The notes under the pieces: model-generated | The model's input: only the letters and a program-made list of their open reading frames with translations | Told to the model about the DNA's origin: nothing | The model's database searches: none | Made by a program: the position numbers and the translations under genes | Shown here: in pieces, positions 1-7,164 of the stretch | Numbering within the stretch: the first letter of the stretch is position 1 | Layout of the letters: each line of letters starts with the position of its first letter | Assembly (NCBI GenBank): GCA_040901765.1 | Contig: JBBDYG010000120.1 | Location: 1 to 62,616 of the forward strand | Length of the DNA stretch: 62,616 nucleotides | Direction: 5' to 3' | From: JBBDYG01 sp040901765 | GTDB lineage: Bacteria > Planctomycetota > Planctomycetia > Pirellulales > Lacipirellulaceae

Positions 1-397
1 CTTCGCGCGACAACGGCGGTCCCGCGGCGCAGGGATAGGGATGCAAGCCGTCCGGAGTGGTTGGGGCAATCTTCGTTGGCGGATAGAGACCCTCGAGTTG
101 CGCTTCGTCGCGCAAGATTTGAAGCGAGGTGCGCAAGTCGCCAACTTTCATCGCGCGGGCGAATAGCGCCCGCCGCTGCATCAGGTGCCGACCCAAGAGT
201 TGCTTCTGATTCCGTTCCGTGACGGTCGCCAATTGCTCGTAGACCCGTTCCACGTACCGCCGCAACTGCCGTTGTGACAGATTCCAGCCCCGCTCGGACG
301 CATAATTCCGAATATCTTCAAATTCGCCGCCAGCGATCAGGATCCGCAAGACCTCCTGCAGACGCTTCTGGATCGTGGCTCGGTCCGACTTGGCCAT
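1..397 (-). CDS. Phage terminase-associated-like small protein (3' end outside window)
   Basis: Reading on the minus strand from the ATG at 397, the frame stays open for 132 codons and runs off the window edge. The product begins MAKSDRATIQKRLQEVLRIL and is helical, with basic QLRRYVERVYEQL and LFARAMKVGDLRTSLQILRDE segments. I know this pattern from small proteins beside terminase and ParB-methyltransferase genes in phage-like islands; that assignment is inference. It starts 25 bp after the ParB-methyltransferase stop on the same strand, so the two are probably one transcript. An upstream ATG at 410 is in another frame. A DNA-binding role (terminase small subunit or regulator) is plausible but no diagnostic motif is visible. 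Confidence 0.6.
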   Translation of the reverse strand, partial: MAKSDRATIQKRLQEVLRILIAGGEFEDIRNYASERGWNLSQRQLRRYVERVYEQLATVTERNQKQLLGRHLMQRRALFARAMKVGDLRTSLQILRDEAQLEGLYPPTKIAPTTPDGLHPYPCAAGPPLSRE

Positions 398-421
398 GAG
401 GTTTTTTCATCCCAATATGAG

Positions 422-1738
422 CTAGGTGGCGACGGAATCTTCGGCCGGAATCCGTTCGGCTTTCTGGCCCGTAAACTTCTCGAACCGCTGCACGATCACG
501 TCCGCGTAGAGCTGATCGAGTTCCATCAAAAAACCTTTGCGGCCCGTTTGTTCGCAGGCGATCATTGTCGAACCACTGCCACCGAATAGGTCAAGGACGT
601 TGTCGCCGGCACGTGAAGAATACTTAATCGCCCGCACGGCGAGTTCAACAGGCTTCTCCGTCAAATGGACCATCGATTGCGGATTGATCTTCTTGATCGG
701 CCATACGTCGACGGCGTTATTCGGTCCCAGAAAGACGTGCGCGGCGCCTTCCTTCCAGCCATAGAAACACCATTCATGATTTCCCATGAAGTCTTTGCGT
801 GTGAGGACCGGATGCTCTTTGACCCAGATGATCGCTTGGCTGAAGTAGAGACCGGTCGCTTTCAGCACCGGCGGGTAATTTCCACAATTGGCGTACCCAC
901 CCCAGATATAAAATCCGCGGCCGGGATCGAGGACTCGCGCCATGTTGCCAAACCACGCCGCGAGCAACCGATCGAATTCTTGGTCGCTTACAAAGTCGTT
1001 GGCGAGTGGTCTGTCTTTGGCACGCAACTTCTTCTGCGTTGGTTTTGACTTCTCGGGGTGTCGCGCGAGGTCGAGTCCTTGATGGTGGGTTGTGCCTTGG
1101 AACGACGAGAGACCAGCGGCAATGGCGTTGTTCGAGCGCGGCTCGACTTTGACGTTGTAAGGCGGATCGGTGTTTACGAGCTGAATCGAGGCGCCGCCGA
1201 GTAATCGATCGACGTGCGCAGGATTGCTGCTGTCACCACAGAGGAGTCGATGCTCGCCAAGGATCCACAAGTCACCAGGTTGCGTAATCGCTTCGTCGGG
1301 CGGCAATGGAACGTCGTCGGGATCGCACTGGCCCTCGGCAAGTTCAGGATTCATGATTTTGACGAGTTCGTCGGTCGAGAAGCCTAACAGTCCCAAATCG
1401 AACTCAGCATCTTTCAGCGCGATGAGTTCTACCGGTAACAATTCAAAATCCCACGTCGCGATCGAGGCCGTTTGATTGTCGGCGATTCGATAGGCCCGCG
1501 CCTGCTCGGGCGTGAGATCGATGGCCACATGGACGGGCACCTTTTCGAGGTCCAGTTTTTGAGCCGCTTTCCAACGCGTGTGACCGACGACGATCACACC
1601 GTCGGCGTCGACCACGATCGGTTGGCGGAATCCAAATTCCTTGAGGCTCTTAACCACGGCGTCGACCGCCGAATCATTGATCCGGGGATTGTTCTCGTAG
1701 GGCTTAATGGAATTGATGGGGCGAAGTTCGATTTTCAT
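422..1738 (-). CDS. ParB-like domain / DNA methyltransferase fusion (phage-type)
   Basis: This 438-residue protein probably modifies adenine or cytosine amino groups in DNA. The N-terminus (about residues 1-100) is a ParB/sulfiredoxin-like fold with the GHTRWKAAQKL and YRIADNQT motifs. The C-terminal two thirds is a SAM-dependent methyltransferase with catalytic NTDPPYNV, a LTEKPVEL segment and the SAM-binding LDLFGGSGSTMIACE. The order, catalytic motif before SAM motif, fits the beta class. Such fusions are typical of phages and gene-transfer-agent-like islands, where they protect or mark DNA. The gene precedes the small terminase-associated-like protein and lies left of a tRNA fragment, which supports a prophage context. 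The first Met, MKIELRPINSIKPYENNPR, fits the usual ParB-domain start. No partner endonuclease is visible. Confidence 0.9.
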   Translation of the reverse strand: MKIELRPINSIKPYENNPRINDSAVDAVVKSLKEFGFRQPIVVDADGVIVVGHTRWKAAQKLDLEKVPVHVAIDLTPEQARAYRIADNQTASIATWDFELLPVELIALKDAEFDLGLLGFSTDELVKIMNPELAEGQCDPDDVPLPPDEAITQPGDLWILGEHRLLCGDSSNPAHVDRLLGGASIQLVNTDPPYNVKVEPRSNNAIAAGLSSFQGTTHHQGLDLARHPEKSKPTQKKLRAKDRPLANDFVSDQEFDRLLAAWFGNMARVLDPGRGFYIWGGYANCGNYPPVLKATGLYFSQAIIWVKEHPVLTRKDFMGNHEWCFYGWKEGAAHVFLGPNNAVDVWPIKKINPQSMVHLTEKPVELAVRAIKYSSRAGDNVLDLFGGSGSTMIACEQTGRKGFLMELDQLYADVIVQRFEKFTGQKAERIPAEDSVAT

Positions 1739-2063
1739 GGCGATTCTCTGCTACGGGTTGGGAATGTTTGCGTATCTGGCATGTGGGCCAACACGGCGGC
1801 CCACGCGTGCGCCGGAGTTAAAGTGGATCGGCGGGCCAGGAGCGTGAGCATGGCTGCTCGTGGACACAAGTTTGCGCACATCGGAAAGCACGGACGTAAG
1901 GACAAACTGTGACAAAAGTCGACTGCAGTTCCCGCGTGGCTCTTGGCACGTATTTGGGCAGAGCAGGAAACAGTGATCCCCCTTCCGCACCACACGCGGG
2001 CGCATTCGTTTGAAGCATGCGTGACGGAAATGGCGCAAAACGCAAGCTCGCAAAAGAGGGAGG
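1739..2063. other. Gene-poor stretch upstream of the ParB-methyltransferase
   Basis: No convincing gene is visible. Several frames stay open on both strands, but their translations are rich in Arg, Ala and His without motifs, as expected of GC-rich non-coding DNA. The interval probably holds the promoter of the minus-strand methyltransferase gene, though I see no clear sigma-70 boxes. Confidence 0.4.
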
Positions 2064-2279
2064 CTAAACATCATCACCTCCTGCAGCGCGGACGAGCGCT
2101 AGAATGCCAACGCGGATGGCATCGGGAAGGCGATCCCAAGCATCGATGATGCTCGCCAACTCAGGGGATAGTTTGCCGAGAGAAATGTTTTCGGGCGATC
2201 TCGGCACCACTGTAGGCACCCCGGAGGGTGGCGTTTGACGCAACTCCGTAGTAGCTTTGGTAGTTGCATCGTCGTGGCG
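2064..2279 (-). pseudogene. Possible 3' remnant of an island gene next to the tRNA fragment
   Basis: The minus-strand frame ending at the TAG at 2064-2066 finishes with a protein-like stretch, KLSPELASIIDAWDRL followed by PDAIRVGILALVRAAGG. I associate similar tails with small proteins encoded beside integration sites in planctomycetes; this is memory, not a search. Upstream the frame passes straight through the antisense of the tRNA half (reading SGVEPLTFGFGGRR), so it has no sensible start. The simplest reading is the end of an island gene that bordered the attachment site. It could also be chance. Confidence 0.3.
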
Positions 2280-2326
2280 TCGGCCTCCGAAGCCGAAGGT
2301 TAGTGGTTCGACTCCACTCCGGGATA
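2280..2326 (+). other. 3' half of a tRNA-Arg(CCG) gene, candidate attachment site
   Basis: Bases 2280-2326 fold as the 3' part of a tRNA: anticodon stem TCGGC/GCCGA around loop CTCCGAA (anticodon CCG), a 5-base variable loop, and a T arm AGTGG-TTCGACT-CCACT. It ends with a 7-base acceptor strand CCGGGAT and A as discriminator. The bases where the 5' acceptor and D arm should be (from about 2253) do not pair with it, so this is not a complete gene. A lone tRNA 3' half is the classic footprint of a tyrosine-integrase attachment site. In this orientation the island lies to the left, where the phage-type genes are. Confidence 0.55.
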
Positions 2327-2556
2327 GTTTCTTCTCTTGCCGGTCGCCGCAATCGCGACGTTCATCTATGGCACGCCGGCGGTCAGCGGGGATGCGGAGT
2401 CTTCGTCGCGGTGCGTTTCGGAGTGCCGGTGCCTGATGATACCGCGGTGCGTGTACTCGCGCCCCTACATAGGAACTGCGCGTCGCGGCCAAACGGGGGC
2501 ACGTCGTTGGCCGAGGCTGGTGGGAATCCCGCGAGTGATTTGGTAAAGTCACTCCC
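2327..2556. promoter_or_regulatory. Spacer upstream of the restriction-modification gene
   Basis: 230 bp without a supported gene between the tRNA fragment and the large restriction-modification gene. It should contain that gene's promoter. I see no clear sigma-70 pair and no strong ribosome binding site before the ATG at 2557. Confidence 0.3.
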
Positions 2557-5500
2557 ATGAAACAGGCCTCTTTTTTCAGGGAAGAATCGGCCGTCGCCGC
2601 GCGGCAGGCGAAGACCGATCCGCTATTTCTGGCGCGGACCGTGAAGGACGCCGCGGAAAGCAAGCTGCTGCCCGAAGACGATATCGCCCTGGCCCATCAA
2701 ATCCTCGTGAAGTGGGCGGACTTGGAAAAATCGGGCCAGCTCGCGACCAAGACGGAAAATGAGCTGCAAGGCGATCTCTTAGAGGACGTTTTCGGAAAGG
2801 CGCTCGGGTATCGCCGCATCGTGGATAGTCCCGAGGGTTGGGAGCAAGCCCAGCATCCTAAAAACCTTCAAGGTCCAGAGCCCGATGGAATTTTGGGCCA
2901 CTTCAAGCCTGGCCAGCCGATCGTGCCGGACGTAGTGATTGAGCTAAAAGGCCCTTTGGTCCATCTCGATCGCGATCGATCCCGTGGCCGAACTGCCGTC
3001 GACCAATGTTGGGATTACATGGTCAATATGCCGCCCGAATGTCAGTGGGGCATCGTATCGAACATGGTCAGCTTTCGGCTCTACGAACGCAATTCGACGA
3101 AACGCGCTTACGAGCATTTTGAACTTCAATGGTTGCGCGACCGCGCCACGTTTCGCAAGTTTTACGCCGTCTTCCACCGCAAAGCGCTCATTGAGAAGAC
3201 CACGGTCTACAAGCATGTCCCCGAGATGCTCAAGGCGACCGCCGACGTACAGCGCGAAGTGGGTGAAAATCTCTACAAGCTCTATGCCGACAATCGGCTG
3301 CTATTGATTGAGCATCTGCATCAAAAGCTCGGGCACGATCTCGATACCGCCATCGAAATGGTTCAGCGGCTTCTCGACCGCGTGATCTTCATCGCCTTCT
3401 GCGAGGATCGCAAGCTGTTGCCGGAGAAAACGATTACCGAAGCCGCGAAGATTTCGGGGTTCTATCGCGTTACGAATCCCAAGTGGCAGAGTTTTAAGAC
3501 GCTGTTTCAACTGATCGACGTCGGCGCCGAAGCGCAGAACATTCCGAAATACAACGGCGGGTTGTTCGCGAAACATCCGGTCGATAATTTGGAACTGCCT
3601 GACAACTGGACCGACTTTTTTCAAACGATCAGCGGCTTCAGCTTTGCCGACGAAGTCAATCTCGACGTGCTCGGGCATTTGTTCGAGCGGTCGATCACGG
3701 AGCTAGAGCGGCTTAAATCGACCGGCATCCTCGCCGATGCGGAGAAGGCGGAGCGTTACGCCCAAATGCCGCAGTCGGTGAAGCGGAAGCAGCTTGGCAT
3801 CTATTACACGCCGCCGGAGCTAACCAGCCTGATCGTGAAGTACACGGTCGAGGAACTAATCGACCAGCGGTTTGCAAAACTGGCCGTCGAACTCGGCACG
3901 AGTGACGCGGACGCCCGGAAGGGTCTTGCGCCCGATACGCAGGAGTTTTGGCGCGGCTGCCTCGACATTCTCCGCAATCTAAAAATCATCGACCCCGCGT
4001 GCGGGTCGGGGGCGTTTTTGTTTCAAGCATACAACGCGCTCGAGAGCCGGTACCTCGAAGTGATCGGCCAGTTAGAACGCCTGAACGCGGACGACGCGGA
4101 AGAACTGGGCGACCAGATTCCCCACTACATTTTGCAGGACAATCTGTACGGCGTGGATTTGTCGCCCGAAGCGGTCGAGATCACGCAGCTCGCGCTGTGG
4201 ATTCGCTCGGCGACGCGCGGGCAGACGCTCGCCACGCTGTCGCGGAATATTGTGCATGGCAACTCGCTGGTGCATGACCCGGAAGTGGAAAGCGGGTTTG
4301 TGTGGCGCGAAAGGTTTCCGGAAGTGTTCGAGCGAAATACCCCCTCGCTATCTTCTCCGGCTCCCTCCCCCTCGCGGGGAGGGCTGGGGAGGGGGGAAAA
4401 GCGGGTACCAGCCACAATCACCCCTCCCCTAACCCCTCCCCGTTCAGGGGAGGGGGACCAGAAAGAGGATAATCTGGGCGGGTTCGATTGCGTTATCGGC
4501 AATCCGCCGTGGGAACGGATTAAGCTGCAGGAGCGGGAGTTCTTCTCGTTCCCCGCGCCGGAAATTGCCACCGCCACCAACGCCGCCAAGCGGCGGCAGA
4601 TGGTCGCCAAGCTTGAATCGGACGACCCACAGCTTTACGGCCGATATCAAGCCGCCCTGCGCGGGGCCGACGCGCTCTTAACCTATTGCCGCAAGTCGGA
4701 CGAGTATCCGCTCACCGGCAAGGGAGACATCAATCTCTACGCCGTGTTCGCGGAGCTGGCGTCGCAGCTTGTCGCGCCCCACGGCCGAGTGGGGATGCTC
4801 ACCCCCTCGGGCATCGCCTCGGACATGACCACCAAGGATTTCTTCGCCTCGATCGCCGAGAACGACCGGCTGATTCGGCTGTACGACTTTGAGAACAAGA
4901 AGAACTTTTTTCCCGACGTACACGCCTCATTCAAATTCTGCATCCTCAACTTCGGCGGTGCGGAGGTCTCGCACAAGCCGGCGGACTTTGCGTTTTTCAT
5001 TCACAAAGTGGAAGAACTCGAAGAGAAGCAAAAGCACATTGCGCTCACCGGGGCAGACATCAAGCTGCTGAATCCCAACACGCGGACCTGTCCGATCTTC
5101 CGCACCCGGCGCGACGCGGAGATCACCAAGGCGATCTACCGCCGCGTGCCGGTGCTGATCGATTCGAGCCGCAAGGGGCCGACGAAAAATCCGTGGGGCG
5201 TGAGCTTCAGACGGATGTTCGACCAGACGAACGACGCGGAGTTGTTTCGCGAAGCGGAGACGCTGAAAGCCGAGGGTTGCAAGCATAAGGGCAACCGCTG
5301 GGTGAAGGGGAAGCAAGTTTATCTGCCGCTGTACGAAGCGAAGATGGTGCAGATGTACGACCACCGCGCGGCCGATGTCGTGACCGACACGGCCAATTGG
5401 GTCCGGCAAGGCCAGACCGAAACAACGTCGCTCGTGCAACACGCGAATCCCGAGCATCTGGCGACCCCGCGGTTTTGGATCGACGCGGAGCATGTGGAGT

Positions 5501-6120
5501 TACCGGCGTGGGGTTCGTTGGGGTTCAAGGACATTACGAGCCCTACGAATCAGCGAACCGTGATCGCGGCGTGTGGACCGTTCGCAGGTTTTACGAATCA
5601 CTTTGTATTGATTCAAAGTGAATTGCTAGCGAGACAACAAATGTGCCTGTTGGCAAACGTGAATAGTTTTGCGTATGACTTCACGACACGTCAAAAAATC
5701 GGCGGTGTAACGCTCAATTTCTTTATCATCGAACAGATACCTACGCTTCCGCCCGACACCTACGCCAAGCCCTGCCCGTGGAGCAAGAAGAAAACGACGC
5801 TGGAGAAGTGGATCAGCGAGCGGGTGCTGAAACTCACCTGCACGGCCGAAGACATGCTGCCGCTCGCGGAGGCGTGCGATTTTACGGGCGGCAGCTTCAA
5901 GGAATACGAGGGGCGGCTCAACAAGTGGGACGAAGCGGAGCGCGCGGAGCTGATGGCAGAGCTGGACGCCGCCTACTTTCACCTCTACGGCCTGGGCCGC
6001 GACGATACGGAGTATATCCTCGGCACGTTTAAGGGAATTCACGTCCGGAGTCCATTGCTCAAAGGGGTGGGTTCGCCGGCGGAGTTGGTGCTGGCGAAGT
6101 ACGACGAGTACGCGAGTTAG
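2557..6120 (+). CDS. Type IIG-like restriction enzyme/N6-adenine methyltransferase
   Basis: This 1187-residue protein combines cleavage and methylation in one chain. The N-terminus has a PD-(D/E)xK nuclease pattern: P109-D110, then E129-L-K131 in VPDVVIELKGP. A helical region follows, then the gamma-class methyltransferase with SAM motif DPACGSGAF (from D479) and catalytic NPPW (from N649). The remaining C-terminal part should contain the target-recognition domain. Size and order fit Eco57I-like type IIG enzymes, which need no separate subunit. Residues about 601-634 (SPAPSPSRGGLGRGE and onward) are encoded by a palindromic repeat pair inserted in frame before NPPW. Whether the enzyme still works is unknown. 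The gene stands alone beside the putative attachment site, consistent with acquired defence. Confidence 0.85.
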   Translation: MKQASFFREESAVAARQAKTDPLFLARTVKDAAESKLLPEDDIALAHQILVKWADLEKSGQLATKTENELQGDLLEDVFGKALGYRRIVDSPEGWEQAQHPKNLQGPEPDGILGHFKPGQPIVPDVVIELKGPLVHLDRDRSRGRTAVDQCWDYMVNMPPECQWGIVSNMVSFRLYERNSTKRAYEHFELQWLRDRATFRKFYAVFHRKALIEKTTVYKHVPEMLKATADVQREVGENLYKLYADNRLLLIEHLHQKLGHDLDTAIEMVQRLLDRVIFIAFCEDRKLLPEKTITEAAKISGFYRVTNPKWQSFKTLFQLIDVGAEAQNIPKYNGGLFAKHPVDNLELPDNWTDFFQTISGFSFADEVNLDVLGHLFERSITELERLKSTGILADAEKAERYAQMPQSVKRKQLGIYYTPPELTSLIVKYTVEELIDQRFAKLAVELGTSDADARKGLAPDTQEFWRGCLDILRNLKIIDPACGSGAFLFQAYNALESRYLEVIGQLERLNADDAEELGDQIPHYILQDNLYGVDLSPEAVEITQLALWIRSATRGQTLATLSRNIVHGNSLVHDPEVESGFVWRERFPEVFERNTPSLSSPAPSPSRGGLGRGEKRVPATITPPLTPPRSGEGDQKEDNLGGFDCVIGNPPWERIKLQEREFFSFPAPEIATATNAAKRRQMVAKLESDDPQLYGRYQAALRGADALLTYCRKSDEYPLTGKGDINLYAVFAELASQLVAPHGRVGMLTPSGIASDMTTKDFFASIAENDRLIRLYDFENKKNFFPDVHASFKFCILNFGGAEVSHKPADFAFFIHKVEELEEKQKHIALTGADIKLLNPNTRTCPIFRTRRDAEITKAIYRRVPVLIDSSRKGPTKNPWGVSFRRMFDQTNDAELFREAETLKAEGCKHKGNRWVKGKQVYLPLYEAKMVQMYDHRAADVVTDTANWVRQGQTETTSLVQHANPEHLATPRFWIDAEHVELPAWGSLGFKDITSPTNQRTVIAACGPFAGFTNHFVLIQSELLARQQMCLLANVNSFAYDFTTRQKIGGVTLNFFIIEQIPTLPPDTYAKPCPWSKKKTTLEKWISERVLKLTCTAEDMLPLAEACDFTGGSFKEYEGRLNKWDEAERAELMAELDAAYFHLYGLGRDDTEYILGTFKGIHVRSPLLKGVGSPAELVLAKYDEYAS
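4358..4459. repeat. Inverted pair of GGGGAGGG palindromic repeats inside the RM gene
   Basis: Two units lie head to head. Unit one (about 4358-4396) is a hairpin CCCTCCCC-CTCGC-GGGGAGGG followed by CTGGGGAGGGGG. Unit two (about 4420-4459) is the reverse layout, with hairpin CCCCTCCCC-GTTCA-GGGGAGGGG. They match the arrays at 36976, 50726 and 51212. The insertion keeps the reading frame and adds a Pro/Ser/Gly/Arg-rich stretch to the methyltransferase domain. Confidence 0.85.
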
Positions 6121-6135
6121 CCGCGACGCGGAGTC
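6117..6135 (+). repeat. Short dispersed repeat TTAGCCGCGACGCGGAGTC
   Basis: This 19-bp sequence recurs at 36918-36936 and, over 15 bp, at 23736-23750. It contains an imperfect palindrome, CCGCGACGCGG. Here its TAG is the stop codon of the restriction-modification gene. All copies lie at gene ends or between genes. Confidence 0.7.
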
Positions 6136-6233
6136 GAAGTGAAGCCGCCTGAACGCGGGACTACTAGCGCCATGCGACCCGGCGGGCGAGCGTCTCGTTG
6201 GTAGGTAGAATCAGCATCAACAGCCTTCGAACC

Positions 6234-6367
6234 GGTGGCTGGGGTCGAAGCCAGCAGGCGCAGCCCCCAGCGAACCCTGTGTGAATCCCACGGCAAAGAC
6301 GTGGGCTGTCGGCATCGGTTCGCACTTCCGCTGAGGGCTTCGGCTAGCGCCTCCGACCCCAGCCACC
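6234..6367. repeat. Large imperfect palindrome (39-bp arms, nested inner hairpins)
   Basis: The left arm, 6234-6272, starts GGTGGCTGGGGTCG; the right arm, 6329-6367, is its imperfect reverse complement ending CGACCCCAGCCACC. Inside are two further pairings: CGAACC/GGTTCG and CCCACG/CGTGGG (6287-6292 with 6300-6305). This is a typical planctomycete intergenic palindrome. The rest of the 6121-6707 gap shows no gene apart from the terminator at 6529. Confidence 0.7.
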
Positions 6368-6528
6368 CCCCCGCATACTCCACCTACAATTGTGACGCTC
6401 ACCCCGACCTGGGCACCCCCGCTGGCTGCCATCCTTGGGGCGGCTTCCGTGCCTCCGCGGGCTGGCCCAATCCCCCTTCCCCGTTGTGGGGCTTCACTTT
6501 ATGATTACGGCTTGGTTGGCTTCGGCGA

Positions 6529-6566
6529 GGCCCGCTGCCCCTCCGGGCAGGTCGGGCCGTTTTTGT
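6529..6566 (+). terminator. Rho-independent terminator-like hairpin
   Basis: GGCCCG-CTGCCC-CTCC-GGGCAG-GT-CGGGCC forms a 12-bp stem with a 4-base loop and a small bulge, directly followed by GTTTTTGTTTT. It would terminate plus-strand transcripts arriving from the restriction-modification gene or from the intergenic palindrome, just before yajC. Confidence 0.6.
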
Positions 6567-6707
6567 TTTGCCCTGCCCTACTCTGCCGCTAAAGAGAAGC
6601 TGTTAGCCATTCGCTATCCGTCGCCAGCCTGGAAAAACAGATTTTCTGGCTGAAGGCCGATAGCCGAAAGCCGACAGCCTTTCCTCAAACGGCGTTTGGC
6701 GGTCAAT

Positions 6708-7109
6708 GTGTACGATCCTCGTTGGCTTTTCCTGCTGGCCGATGCCGCGGCGCCGGCTGCCGCGCCGGAAGGCGAGGCCGTCGGTCCCGGCGGCGGACTT
6801 GGCAGCTTGCTCATGCCGCTGCTCGTCATTGGCATGTTGTTCTACTTTATGATCCTGCGGCCGCAGCGGGCCAAGGATCAGCGGTTTCGCGACATGGTCG
6901 CCAATCTCAAAGAGAATGACCGCGTCGTGACGATCGGTGGAATCTACGGCATCGTGACCAACGTTCAGCGCGATGTCGATCGAATCACGATTCGCATCGA
7001 CGAGAGCAACAATACCAAAATTCGGGTCGCATCTTCCGCCATCGCCCGCTTGCTCACCGACGAAGCCGATTCCACTGCCAAAGCGGCCGAACCTCAATCG
7101 AAGAAATAA
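6708..7109 (+). CDS. yajC: Preprotein translocase accessory subunit YajC
   Basis: YajC is a small inner-membrane partner of SecDF and the SecYEG translocon. The product (~133 residues from GTG 6708) has an Ala/Pro/Gly-rich N-terminus, one membrane segment (LMPLLVIGMLFYFMIL) and the family's hallmark LRPQRAKDQ just after it. The cytoplasmic part has LKENDRVVTIGGIYGIV. It lies 55 bp before secDF, the usual operon order. A TTG at 6696 in the same frame is an alternative start; neither has a good ribosome binding site. The C-terminal tail is longer than in E. coli. Confidence 0.93.
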   Translation: MYDPRWLFLLADAAAPAAAPEGEAVGPGGGLGSLLMPLLVIGMLFYFMILRPQRAKDQRFRDMVANLKENDRVVTIGGIYGIVTNVQRDVDRITIRIDESNNTKIRVASSAIARLLTDEADSTAKAAEPQSKK

Positions 7110-7164
7110 TCCTCCGCGCGTGACGTGCTCCGGCCCGTCGCGAGTTCTTTTCAACCATAAGCAT

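Noticed and set aside
2253..2326. A full tRNA-Arg gene
   Set aside because: The 3' half folds well but bases 2253-2259 do not pair with the acceptor 3' strand, and no standard D arm fits the spacing.
6400..6566. Possible SRP RNA or other structured RNA before yajC
   Set aside because: There is a good terminator hairpin, but the SRP consensus (GGAAGCAGCC-type loop) is missing and no other known RNA fits.
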